From: Acidobacteriota bacterium | GTDB lineage: Bacteria; Acidobacteriota; Terriglobia; Acidiferrales; UBA7541 | DNA length: 8,789 nucleotides | Direction of reading: 5' to 3' | Assembly: GCA_003224135.1 (NCBI GenBank) | Contig: QHYO01000112.1 | Location: 1 to 8,789, forward strand | Shown: piece by piece, positions 1 to 7,418 of the stretch | How the letters are laid out: each line of letters begins with the position of its first letter | Position numbering within the stretch: position 1 is the stretch's first letter | The notes under the pieces: generated by a model | What the model saw: only the letters and a program-made list of their open reading frames with translations | Databases searched by the model: none | Told to the model about the DNA's origin: nothing | Position numbers and translations under genes: made by a program

Positions 1-1741
1 GATCGTGAAGTTCTGGAAGATGACCGGAAAGTTCCTGCTCGTCCTCGCGGGTGATCGAAGCACTTGTGCGATGGAGGTCGGCCAGCTCACTCGGAGAAAG
101 AGGCAGAGGTGCCACCGCTGCGACGGGACCGGGAATCCAGCCGTGCGCTTCCTTTTCCTGCACGACCTTGCGAGCCGCATCGGCCGGCGCCCAGGACCGT
201 CCAGCAATCGCAATCTCTCGATACTCGTCGCCGCGGGCTTCTGTCAGCTGGTTTCGGATTTCGGCGAGCTTCTTTAGAAGGTCCAACCGCTCGCATTCCA
301 GTTTCTTTGCCTCTAGTTCTAGCGACGCTGCGTCGGCGCGCGATAGCCTTTCCGCGATCGACCCAACGGCGCTTTCAAGCTGTTTCCTGCTATCCAAATC
401 ACTTTCGAGCAAGCTGACGCACAAGGGACGCAGTTCGGAAACGATGTGATGGCGCACCATGCGCAGCGCCTTCGTCGTATGGCTGGTGACCAGCACACTT
501 TTGCCCTGGGCAAGCAAGTGCCCGACAAGATTTCCGATGGTGTGTGTTTTTCCCGTGCCCGGAGGACCTTGCACCAGCACGCCTCCATGCTCCTCAAGCT
601 GCTGGGCAATTCGGACCTGCTCGGGATTTGCGGGTTTGCTCAACAGCACCTCGCCCTCTGTGTGGGCAAAACCGTTCGCGGATGGATTCCCTGCACCCGA
701 AATCGGCGATTCTTCTCCAACGATATTCAGCAGTGACCAAGGCAGATCTTCGCGCGTACGGAGGTCCGCGAGGATGCCCTCGATCGCGGCGGCGAATCCC
801 AAAGTGCGAGCGCGCAGGAAAAGCACCGGGTCGCGACCAATGCACGGATCGTTTACTTCTGTGTTTGGCGCACGGTCTTCAAGGAACTCTCCCCGTGGGG
901 AGAGCAGCACAACAAGGCGTTTCAGAAAGCTGGACGTGGAACCATTGATCAGTGGATGGAAGCCCCCTTCCTCCAATTCCTCGCGGCATCGCCCAATCGC
1001 GCGTCCATCCACATCATTCATGGACTGGAACAAAGCAGAGTAGAGTTCAACCGGATGGTCGGCCTCGGAAAGCGTGAACTCGGGCACGGATGCGTCGAAC
1101 TGCAATTGGAGACGCTGCAGCAGGATCGGATGATAGATGCCTCCTTCCGTGCGGCACCAGCTCAAGATGCCGTCTCCGAGGATGAGTTCCACGCGTTCTG
1201 CTTCGCGATCGATGCGGCCGTAAAGCGCGTAAAACGTCTCGAAGATTTTCATTGCCGCACGAGCGGGCTTTTCGGTCTTCACCCACTCATCGCGCAGAGA
1301 TTTCCAACGCTCGAGGCTCGCGGTCCGGGCCGGATCGTCGGCGAACTTCACAGTCCTCGGCTCCGTGCGGTTGTCGGATTCCTCCAGAGTTACCTCGACA
1401 GTGACGAGGTTCAATGGGTCGTCCCACCCGTCTCCAAGCCATACGGCAACTTCCTCGGGTGGTTCGGGCGGCCTAGTCAAGCGCGGACGCTGCACCTTCA
1501 AAACGTAATTCGCGCCGCTGTCTTCCGCACTCTGGCTGTTCCCGTTTTTTTTCTTCGCAGAACCAGCCTTGCCGGCGCCGCGCTGTATGGACGGATGCTC
1601 GGGAAGGTCGCGCAGAGCGAGATGCCAGGGCTGCTCCCGAATCTGCCGTTTCGCGGGGTTCCGATGCTGGTTCAGTGCTTCCAGATAACGGAACACGCGA
1701 GTGAGCTTGTCCCGCGCCACGCGGAGTTTTTCGCCGTCCAT
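1..1741 (-). CDS. Superfamily 1 DNA2/NAM7-like helicase/ATPase, N-terminal 580 codons (3' end cut by window)
   Basis: The minus-strand frame is open without a stop from the ATG at 1741 to the window edge, so the C-terminus is missing. The ATG has an AAAGG ribosome site nine bases upstream; a GTG nine codons further up is a weaker alternative. Residues 1-380 have no motif I can name and include a low-complexity Lys/Asn/Ser patch near 65-72. A Walker A motif, GPPGTGKT, sits at residues 392-399. A motif Ia-like segment (SVLVTSHTTKAL) follows near 416-427, as in DNA2/NAM7 superfamily 1 helicases. A charged heptad-rich stretch at about 450-507 is a probable coiled coil inserted after the motor's first motifs. 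Walker B and motifs III-VI would lie beyond the window. Proteins of this layout are usually well over 1000 residues, may act on DNA or RNA, and are often near defence genes. Its role here is not determined. The helicase assignment is firm; the substrate is not. Confidence 0.85.
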   Translation of the reverse strand, partial: MDGEKLRVARDKLTRVFRYLEALNQHRNPAKRQIREQPWHLALRDLPEHPSIQRGAGKAGSAKKKNGNSQSAEDSGANYVLKVQRPRLTRPPEPPEEVAVWLGDGWDDPLNLVTVEVTLEESDNRTEPRTVKFADDPARTASLERWKSLRDEWVKTEKPARAAMKIFETFYALYGRIDREAERVELILGDGILSWCRTEGGIYHPILLQRLQLQFDASVPEFTLSEADHPVELYSALFQSMNDVDGRAIGRCREELEEGGFHPLINGSTSSFLKRLVVLLSPRGEFLEDRAPNTEVNDPCIGRDPVLFLRARTLGFAAAIEGILADLRTREDLPWSLLNIVGEESPISGAGNPSANGFAHTEGEVLLSKPANPEQVRIAQQLEEHGGVLVQGPPGTGKTHTIGNLVGHLLAQGKSVLVTSHTTKALRMVRHHIVSELRPLCVSLLESDLDSRKQLESAVGSIAERLSRADAASLELEAKKLECERLDLLKKLAEIRNQLTEARGDEYREIAIAGRSWAPADAARKVVQEKEAHGWIPGPVAAVAPLPLSPSELADLHRTSASITREDEQELSGHLPELHD

Positions 1742-1797
1742 GACTCGTTGCCTTTGTAGAAACACGTGTCCGGCCTGACGCTGGGGAGTGGAGACTC

Positions 1798-1827
1798 AGA
1801 ATATCAATATCTCCTGGACTGCCTCAA
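1798..1827 (-). promoter_or_regulatory. Candidate sigma-70 promoter of the helicase gene
   Basis: On the minus strand TTGAGG (1827-1822) and TATTCT (1803-1798) are separated by 18 bases. Each matches four of six consensus positions. Transcription would begin near 1791, giving a leader of about 50 bases before the helicase ATG. No other gene starts in this gap, which supports the reading, but the match is only moderate. Confidence 0.4.
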
Positions 1828-1828
1828 T

Positions 1829-1862
1829 GGTACGCCGCTGGTACTGCTTGCGTGAGCGTACC
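1829..1862. repeat. Inverted repeat GGTACGC / GCGTACC
   Basis: GGTACGC at 1829-1835 is the exact reverse complement of GCGTACC at 1856-1862, with a 20-base loop. The loop holds another GGTAC. The repeat lies just upstream of the candidate helicase promoter. It could be a regulator site or an RNA hairpin in a read-through transcript. No T-run follows on either strand, so it is not a canonical terminator. Confidence 0.45.
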
Positions 1863-1871
1863 GAGTCTGTG

Positions 1872-1887
1872 CCGGCATGCGTGCCGG
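1872..1887. repeat. Perfect hairpin CCGGCA-TGCG-TGCCGG
   Basis: A six-base perfect stem with a four-base loop lies about 80 bases downstream of the cytidylate kinase-like stop codon. It is GC-rich and could stall polymerase or protect a 3' end. There is no uridine tract on either strand, so I do not call it an intrinsic terminator. Confidence 0.45.
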
Positions 1888-1966
1888 TTCCAAGACATTT
1901 ATCGCGCGAAAGAATGTGTATTCTTCTATCGGAAGGAATTTACGAACAGCGGGACTGCAGGCACAC

Positions 1967-2596
1967 TTACGTAATGACTTTTATATCGATGGTTTTTATA
2001 AAATCCAAAATCATGTGAACGACGGCCTCATCGCCAATCGTGGTATTGATCATGGTGTGGTAAATGGCGCGATCAGGCCATTCGACGCGGAAATACTTCT
2101 GGATGAAATCGACGCGCTCGCGGTCAACGGTATCCACGAGCTCCCAGGCTTCCTTCTCGCTCTTGCCACGAGCCAACAGGCGCCGCACTTTATCCTCTCT
2201 CGGAGCGTAAAGAAACACACGCAGCGTATCTGGGCGGTTCCTGAGAAAATGCTGGGCCCCCCTTCCGACGATGACGGAGTTTCCGGTCTTCGCTGCGTGC
2301 TGAACGACTCGCTCTGTAATCTTCAAAATGGTTTCGCTGTCCACGACGTTCAATTTGTGTGCATTGAGGCTGCCTTCATAACTCCCGCGCAAAAAGGATT
2401 TGAATAGTCGGTAGTAGAGTGGATCGGTGCGTTCTTCGCGAACCTCGACGACGGCTTTGGGACAATTCGCAAGCCTGGCAATCTCCTCGGTCAACAACTG
2501 ATCCCAAAGCTTCCAACCCAGTTGCGTCGAAAGCATTTGTGCGATTTCGCCTCCGCCGCTTCCATATTCCCGTTCGATTGTGACAATTTTGATCAT
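1967..2596 (-). CDS. Cytidylate kinase-like P-loop family protein, 209 aa
   Basis: The protein opens MIKIVTIEREYGSGGGEIA, typical of the cytidylate kinase-like family (Pfam PF13189). The P-loop is at residues 12-19, in the lysine-free GSGG form of this family rather than a classical Walker A. A second conserved block, VIVGRGAQHFLRN, is at 108-120, and a charged arginine-rich lid-like stretch (APREDKVRRLLARGKS) at 131-146. The family is presumed to bind nucleotides or transfer phosphate, but substrates are mostly unproven; this is not the housekeeping Cmk. I chose the ATG at 2596 because AGGA lies five bases before it and family members start this way. A longer frame to 2644 adds 16 residues with no family resemblance. 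It follows the DHA2 pump gene on the same strand after 108 bases, so it may be a loosely attached last member of the operon or have its own promoter in the repeat-bearing gap. Confidence 0.85.
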   Translation of the reverse strand: MIKIVTIEREYGSGGGEIAQMLSTQLGWKLWDQLLTEEIARLANCPKAVVEVREERTDPLYYRLFKSFLRGSYEGSLNAHKLNVVDSETILKITERVVQHAAKTGNSVIVGRGAQHFLRNRPDTLRVFLYAPREDKVRRLLARGKSEKEAWELVDTVDRERVDFIQKYFRVEWPDRAIYHTMINTTIGDEAVVHMILDFIKTIDIKVIT

Positions 2597-2652
2597 GAAT
2601 TTCCTGTGCCAGCCATGCAAACTTCGCTGCTTTGCGTAGCCCACATCACTTA

Positions 2653-2686
2653 TTATTCCACTTTGTTATTCCAATACATTATTCCA
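2653..2686. repeat. Three direct repeats of TGGAATAA at exact 13-bp period
   Basis: On the minus strand TGGAATAA occurs at 2686-2679, 2673-2666 and 2660-2653. The copies are identical and exactly 13 bases apart, with differing five-base spacers (TGTAT, CAAAG, and TAAGT after the last). A degenerate copy, TGGAAGAG, lies just upstream at 2694-2687 but out of phase. The array is an AT-rich island between the pump gene's stop and the cytidylate kinase-like gene. Iterated sites of this sort often bind a regulator, though no protein is indicated. I find no clean sigma-70 promoter among them. Confidence 0.7.
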
Positions 2687-2704
2687 CTCTTCCATCCACT
2701 TCGC

Positions 2705-4300
2705 TTAACCGACCTCCACTACCGCGCCGCCACCAGGATCATTCTTCTTTAAAGCAAACGATAGACAGAACATGATCGCGGCGCCCACTGCAAGGACCAT
2801 AAAAACGTCTACATAGGCCAAGCTGGCCGCCTGCGCTTGCAAGTTCTGGTAGATCCTGGCAATCGCAACGACGTGCGCATCATGCGGGCTTACTCCCGAG
2901 TTAGCGATGCGCTGCGCCAGGCCGTTTGCCGCATTCTGGAAATTGGGATTGTCGGGTCTGGCGTACTCGACGAGCCTGGCTTGGTGGAATTGCGATCGGC
3001 GGGCAATCAGCGTGGTCACGAGCGAGGTTCCCACACTGCTGCCCATATTGCGCATGAAATTGACGATACCGGCTACGGCGTTATTCTTCTCCGGCGAAAT
3101 TCCGATGTAAGCCACGAGGGTAATCGGCACAAACAGAAAGCCCAAACCAATCACTTGGGCGATGCGCAACAGAGTGGCGGCACTGAAGCTAATCTGCAAG
3201 TCAATCCGCTTTGTGGAATAGAACATCGCAACAGACAAGGCCAGCCATCCGAAGGCGATCAGATAGCGCGCCTGGAACTTCGTTGTCAGTTTCCCCATGA
3301 TCGGCATCTCAAAAAGCAAAACAAGGCCCCCAGCGGAGAGCGCGAGTCCGGCCAGTTGCGAGGTGTATCCGAGAAGCGTCTGAAGGAATTGCGGCATGAG
3401 CACCAGGCTGCTGAACAACAGGATTCCAAGGACGAACATCATTAAGCTCGAGCTGGCGAAGTTGAAACTCTTGAACATGCGAACGTCAATGATGGGAGCC
3501 TTTTGAAACCACTCCCAGATCACCAGCGAAATCAGGCAAACGGTCGCCATGATGATCAAGGTCGTAATGAAACGCGACCCGAACCAATCGTCCTCCTGGC
3601 CCTTGTCAAGCAGCACCTGCAACGCTCCAACTCCTAAAGTCAGAAGAGCTATGCCGATGTAGTCCAACTTGACGCCGGCGGATTTGAGCCGAGCTACATA
3701 AGGCGGGTCCTCGACAACGCGCCTCACCAGAAACCATGTGATAAGTCCAACCGGGAGATTAATAAAAAAGATCCACCGCCACGAGTAATTGAAGGTAATC
3801 CAGCCGCCGAGAGTTGGTCCGATCGTCGGCGCCATAATGGCTGTGATGCCGTACAACGCAAAGGCCAGACCTCGTTGCTGCGGGGGAAAGGTGTCTGCAA
3901 GAATGGCCTGAGCCATCGGCTGCAATCCTCCTCCGCCTGCCCCTTGCAGTACGCGGAACAGGAGCAGAAGCCCGAGACTCGGCGCCAAGCCGCAGAGCAA
4001 AGAACTCACCGTAAACACACCGAGACAGGCCATGAAAAAACGCTTGCGACCCAACGCGCCCGCGAGCCAACCGCTGATTGGCAGAATGATGGCATTCGAG
4101 ACCAGATACGAGGTCAGAACCCAGGTGCTCTGATCGTTGCTCGCTCCCAGATTGCCGGCCATGTACGGCAGCGCCACGTTGGCGATGCTAGTGTCGAGTA
4201 CCTCCATGAACGCGGCCAGCGCGACGACCACAGCGATGAGCCACGGATTGAATTTAGGGCGCCAAACATCCTGATCGATTGTGAGAGCTGCGGAACTCAT
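2705..4300 (-). CDS. DHA2 family (EmrB/QacA-like) multidrug efflux MFS transporter, 531 aa
   Basis: This is a proton-driven inner-membrane exporter, the energised part of a tripartite pump. Its 531 residues are normal for the 14-helix DHA2 family. The first helix carries motif D1 (LDTSIANVALP, about residues 35-45). A motif A-like loop, GWLAGALGRKRF, follows at about 77-88, with alanine in place of the usual acidic residue. Antiporter motif C, APTIGPTLGGW, is at about 157-167, then the DHA2-typical WRWIFFINLPVGL at 174-186. Hydrophobic segments continue to the C-terminus, which ends in a short polar tail. The ATG at 4300 overlaps the adaptor's stop as ATGA, and I see no ribosome site before it, so translation is probably coupled to the upstream gene. 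The family exports amphipathic drugs or fatty acid-like compounds; the substrate cannot be told from sequence. EmrB-type is the best label, and exact orthology to E. coli emrB is not claimed. Confidence 0.93.
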   Translation of the reverse strand: MSSAALTIDQDVWRPKFNPWLIAVVVALAAFMEVLDTSIANVALPYMAGNLGASNDQSTWVLTSYLVSNAIILPISGWLAGALGRKRFFMACLGVFTVSSLLCGLAPSLGLLLLFRVLQGAGGGGLQPMAQAILADTFPPQQRGLAFALYGITAIMAPTIGPTLGGWITFNYSWRWIFFINLPVGLITWFLVRRVVEDPPYVARLKSAGVKLDYIGIALLTLGVGALQVLLDKGQEDDWFGSRFITTLIIMATVCLISLVIWEWFQKAPIIDVRMFKSFNFASSSLMMFVLGILLFSSLVLMPQFLQTLLGYTSQLAGLALSAGGLVLLFEMPIMGKLTTKFQARYLIAFGWLALSVAMFYSTKRIDLQISFSAATLLRIAQVIGLGFLFVPITLVAYIGISPEKNNAVAGIVNFMRNMGSSVGTSLVTTLIARRSQFHQARLVEYARPDNPNFQNAANGLAQRIANSGVSPHDAHVVAIARIYQNLQAQAASLAYVDVFMVLAVGAAIMFCLSFALKKNDPGGGAVVEVG

Positions 4301-5568
4301 TGGAGATATACGTCTGGCACGACATTCATGCCGGGCCGAAGTTGATGATCCCGGTTTTCGCCCTGATCGAGGACGATTTTTACCGGAATCCTCTGCACAA
4401 TCTTCACGTAGTTGCCGGTGGCATTCTCCGGCGGAAGCAGACTGAAGAGCGGGCCGGTTGCGCCAGCAATGCTGTCTACATGGCCCTTCAGGGTTTTGCC
4501 CGACGAATCAACATGGATTTCCGCCCGCTGTCCAACTCGCATGCGCCGCAGCTGAGTCTCTTTGAAATTGGCCGTGACCCAGACTTCATCGAGCGGCACC
4601 ACGGTGAGGAGTTGCTGTCCCGGTTGAATGTTGAGCCCGACGACAACTGTTTTATTCACGGCGCCCGATACCGGCGCAACGATCTTGGTGTATTGAAGGT
4701 TCAGTTGGGCCTGCTCGAGGAGCGCTCGCTTTTGCTCGACATCGGCGATCGCCGCACGAACGCGAGACCGCGTGGACGACACCTGCTGCGGTCCAGTTTC
4801 CGCGGATTGGTGATTGGCCTGTGCCTGCGCCAGGCGGCTCTGGGCCTGTTGCACAAATTGTTCCGCGGCAGACTCGTTCGCGCGGGCCGCCGCTACCGAA
4901 GCGGTGCTGGATTTGGCGCTGGCCAACGCCTGGTCATAGATCTGCTCGGCCACTTCGCGTTTGTCCACCAGCAACTTGTAGCGGCGGAGATCGTCTTGAG
5001 CGCGCACATTGTTGGCCTCCGCTTCGTCCAGTTGGGCATGCGAGGCAGTCAGTTGTCTCTGAGCGGCGATGATTCCAGCTTGGGCATTTTCGATATCGGA
5101 GGCGGTGAACTTCAGTTGGCTGGTGGTGTTAATTGTGGTGATCGGCACAGTGACATTCAGCGATTGGGCTGTGGCTTCGGCGTTAGAAAGATTGGCTTGC
5201 GCCTGCGCGACAGCGACCTCGTAATCCTTTGCGTCGATCTCCACCAACACCGTGCCTTTCTGCACCCACTGGTTGTCTTCCACGTTAACGCGCACAACGT
5301 AGCCGGAAATACGCGCGCTGACTGGATAAAGGTGAACGTCCGCCTGAGCATCGTCGGTTGATTCATAGCTGTTAAAGTAGCGCCACAAAAAAACGCCGCC
5401 AACAAGCAGCACCACAACGCCGATCAGAATAACTAAGGTTCTTCGGCGTTTTGGACTGCGGTAGGATGGCGCGGTATACACGGTGTCGGTCACCGGCGAC
5501 GGTTCGATCGGTGACTCTTTGCCCGCGGGAGGAACCGAGCGGGCTGGGTTTTCGTCCGCCATGTTCAT
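4297..5568 (-). CDS. HlyD/EmrA-like periplasmic adaptor (membrane fusion protein), 423 aa
   Basis: This is the periplasmic adaptor linking the DHA2 transporter to the outer-membrane channel. A proline-rich cytoplasmic tail of about 40 residues is followed by RRR and one transmembrane helix at about 44-64. Next come the adaptor signature YESTDDAQADVHLYPVSA (68-85) and a biotinyl-lipoyl half-motif around GYVVRVNVEDNQWVQKG. A long alanine/glutamine-rich coiled-coil hairpin spans about 115-285. The second lipoyl half (IVAPVSGAVNK) and the barrel region with FSLLPPENATGNY, usual in EmrA proteins, complete it. Length and order are normal. The ATG at 5568 overlaps the TolC-like stop as ATGA, but the AAGGA ribosome site is only about three bases away. 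A second ATG at 5562 has a better nine-base spacing, so the true start may be two codons in (MADEN). Confidence 0.93.
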   Translation of the reverse strand: MNMADENPARSVPPAGKESPIEPSPVTDTVYTAPSYRSPKRRRTLVILIGVVVLLVGGVFLWRYFNSYESTDDAQADVHLYPVSARISGYVVRVNVEDNQWVQKGTVLVEIDAKDYEVAVAQAQANLSNAEATAQSLNVTVPITTINTTSQLKFTASDIENAQAGIIAAQRQLTASHAQLDEAEANNVRAQDDLRRYKLLVDKREVAEQIYDQALASAKSSTASVAAARANESAAEQFVQQAQSRLAQAQANHQSAETGPQQVSSTRSRVRAAIADVEQKRALLEQAQLNLQYTKIVAPVSGAVNKTVVVGLNIQPGQQLLTVVPLDEVWVTANFKETQLRRMRVGQRAEIHVDSSGKTLKGHVDSIAGATGPLFSLLPPENATGNYVKIVQRIPVKIVLDQGENRDHQLRPGMNVVPDVYLQ

Positions 5569-7010
5569 TTTTCCTTGAAGTATTCTCGGACGCCGTTTTC
5601 AGCGACGCCGATGGCGCGAGCCATGGAAATTTTTGCAAAGTTATGACTGTAGAGGCTTGAAATATACTGCTCGTGCGCGCTGGCGACGGCTTCTTGCGAT
5701 TGCACCACTTCCACGGTATCGGTGACACCCGCGGTGAATCGATCGCGGGACTGGACAAGAGTCTCTTCCGCCAACGTAATATTACTTCGCGCCACGTTGA
5801 CCAGCTCTGCTGACGACTGCAGGTTCAGCAACGCGGTTCGAACATCAGCATCAATCTGCGCGCGTAGGTTGTCGAGGCGTTCGCGGCTCTGAGCAAGCTT
5901 CGCATTGGCCTGTAGAACATCGCCGTGGACGCTACCTCCCTGAAAGATCGGGATCGACAGAGTTCCTCGCACATCGAATACTTGCGTCGCCGTGCTGGGA
6001 TGCGCGCCTGCGGCGCCGTAATCAGCACTGAAGGAGAGCGCCGGCAGATAGCCGGCTACCGCAGCTTTGCGCGAGTATTCCGCGGCACGTACATCGGTCA
6101 TGGCCGCCTGATAATCGGAACGTGAACTGTATGCGCGCTTCAAGGCCTCATCCACGGTAACGATTTCGAACGGCTGATAAGGGGACTTGTCTGTCAATTC
6201 GAATTCCTGTCCAGGCGACAGGCCTATCACCCGTGCTAGCGTCAGTTTTTGGATTGCGAACGTGTTCTGCGCTTGAATCAATTGCTGCTGGCGGGTCTGC
6301 AGCTCTACCTTGGCACGGAGCCCGTCGATCGCCGGTGACGTGCCTGCGTTCACCTGGTCCGAAGCTTGATCGTAGAGTGCCTGGGCGGTCTTGACCTGCG
6401 CTTCCGCGGTTTCGATGCGGGCCTCGTCGGCGATGGCCTGTAAGTAGGTATAGCCCACGGCGAGCACGACCAGGTCACGAGCATCTTTGTAGGAATATTC
6501 TGCGGACTTCACACTCTGACGGGAAGCGCGAATGGCATTGATCGCCTTCCAGTCAAACAGAGTCTGCGTCACGGCCACGCGTGCGTCAAAATACGAGAAA
6601 GGACCGACAGAGGGCGGAACTTGCACTCCTCCAAAACTGCTCAGACCGAGTTCGCCGAGATTAATTTCCGAAGCGGCTGCGTATGGTGCAGCGTTCACAT
6701 GCGGCAAGAGAGCGCTCAATTGTTGCCAGCGCTGCCCGCGAGACGAGCGAATATCCGCATTCGAAAGCAAGACTCCGAGATTTTGTTTGAGTCCGCGGTC
6801 GATCGCGCCCTGCAACGATAGCGGCAGCACTCCCGGAACGAGCTTTTCCGGCACGCTGCCTGCGAAGGGGCTTACTCCACCTGTTCCAGGAATTGCCTGG
6901 CCCGGAGTGCTCGGACTGGATGTTGTTCCGGATTGTGCGGGGCAAGTGGCGGCAGCGCACAGTAAGATTCCGGCCAACAGGAACGTGCGGCCGGGTCCGT
7001 AACTGAACAT
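5565..7010 (-). CDS. TolC-family outer-membrane efflux channel, 481 aa
   Basis: This forms the outer-membrane duct of the tripartite pump. An N-terminal signal peptide has a hydrophobic core at about 9-22 and probable cleavage near CPAQ (23-26). A Ser/Pro/Gly-rich linker precedes the first outer-membrane efflux repeat, which begins with LSLQGAIDRGLKQNLGVLLSNADI (about 65-88). The second repeat covers roughly residues 280-475, with TVDEALKRAYSSRSDYQAA near its start and DRFTAGVTDTVEVVQSQEA near its end. Both are long amphipathic helices, as in TolC. I chose the ATG at 7010 because AGGAGG lies eight bases upstream; a TTG at 7013 is possible but less likely. It is the first gene of the operon, an order common in Acidobacteriota-like pumps, whereas E. 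coli tolC is unlinked to emrAB. No lipobox is visible, so it is probably not a lipoprotein like NodT-type channels. Confidence 0.9.
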   Translation of the reverse strand: MFSYGPGRTFLLAGILLCAAATCPAQSGTTSSPSTPGQAIPGTGGVSPFAGSVPEKLVPGVLPLSLQGAIDRGLKQNLGVLLSNADIRSSRGQRWQQLSALLPHVNAAPYAAASEINLGELGLSSFGGVQVPPSVGPFSYFDARVAVTQTLFDWKAINAIRASRQSVKSAEYSYKDARDLVVLAVGYTYLQAIADEARIETAEAQVKTAQALYDQASDQVNAGTSPAIDGLRAKVELQTRQQQLIQAQNTFAIQKLTLARVIGLSPGQEFELTDKSPYQPFEIVTVDEALKRAYSSRSDYQAAMTDVRAAEYSRKAAVAGYLPALSFSADYGAAGAHPSTATQVFDVRGTLSIPIFQGGSVHGDVLQANAKLAQSRERLDNLRAQIDADVRTALLNLQSSAELVNVARSNITLAEETLVQSRDRFTAGVTDTVEVVQSQEAVASAHEQYISSLYSHNFAKISMARAIGVAENGVREYFKEK

Positions 7011-7018
7011 CAAAGGAG

Positions 7019-7024
7019 CCTCCT
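7019..7024 (-). promoter_or_regulatory. Strong Shine-Dalgarno AGGAGG for the TolC-like gene
   Basis: A full AGGAGG lies eight bases before the ATG at 7010 and fixes that start over the adjacent TTG. It is part of a small inverted repeat, AGGAG-G-CTCCT, which might fold weakly over the ribosome site. Confidence 0.75.
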
Positions 7025-7061
7025 CTCTGCGAATTCTTGCTGCGGCGGTGCCTGGGCGGCA

Positions 7062-7090
7062 ATCGTAGTCCGGCCACTTATTCCGGGCAA
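7062..7090 (-). promoter_or_regulatory. Candidate sigma-70 promoter of the efflux operon
   Basis: TTGCCC (7090-7085) and TACGAT (7067-7062) are separated by the ideal 17 bases on the minus strand, each with four of six consensus positions. Transcription would start near 7055, giving a leader of about 45 bases that contains the AGGAGG site. An AT-rich CATATATC a little further upstream has no good partner at the right spacing. Confidence 0.4.
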
Positions 7091-7218
7091 CTGATATATG
7101 CGACGCCCAGTTGGATGTTTTTCTGCCGCCTCAAGGTTTTTCCGAGTTTGCTCCCATGGCGTCGCCCATGCGCCTGCGAACGGGGGGCCGGATCTCCTCT
7201 GTTTCCCCTTCTCACCCA

Positions 7219-7233
7219 GGCCACCATTTGGCC
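7219..7233. promoter_or_regulatory. 15-bp palindrome, candidate repressor operator
   Basis: GGCCA-CCATT-TGGCC is a symmetric 15-base site, the size class used by TetR-type dimers. It is also half of a direct repeat, since GGCCACC occurs at 7219-7225 and again at 7230-7236, one helical turn apart. It sits about 130 bases upstream of the candidate pump promoter and downstream of the TetR relic. The link to TetR is inference from position and symmetry only. Confidence 0.3.
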
Positions 7234-7418
7234 ACCCGCGTATCGCAGGTACTTCCCCAGAGAGGATCCACCGGCCTTACCCCGCGTTGAGGTCTGTCAG
7301 AATGCCGACGCTTGTTGTAAGGTTCTTGGACTCGTCAGTCGCATGAAGGCACTGCGCGATTAAGGCGTTCATACGTTATTACCCGCGAAGACGCGCCGCG
7401 AAAACTCTTTTCCGTACC

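Larger units (their letters stand above)
7011..7418. other. Non-coding leader between the TetR relic and the efflux operon
   Basis: These 408 bases contain the pump promoter and ribosome site and the 15-base palindrome. Open frames here have no recognisable protein features. A 31-codon minus-strand frame from the ATG near 7369 has no ribosome site and no family I know. I see no tRNA, terminator or insertion sequence ends. Confidence 0.6.

Noticed and set aside
956..1759. A long open frame of 267 codons on the plus strand
   Set aside because: It lies antisense to the helicase gene, whose frame has a Walker A motif and coherent protein features. The plus-strand product has no recognisable domain.
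2653..2686. CRISPR or plasmid origin iterons
   Set aside because: The repeats are only 8 bases with 5-base spacers, too short for CRISPR. There is no replication initiator gene or DnaA box nearby.
4300..5361. A 353-codon plus-strand open frame
   Set aside because: It is antisense to the adaptor gene, which has full family features. Long antisense frames are common opposite GC-rich genes.
7037..7363. Plus-strand open frames of 108 and 82 codons in the pump leader
   Set aside because: The residue composition is unlike a protein, there is no ribosome site and no family resemblance, and the region carries the pump promoter.
7277..7369. A 31-codon minus-strand frame between the TetR relic and tolC
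   Set aside because: It has no Shine-Dalgarno and no recognised homologue; it is too short to support without conservation data.
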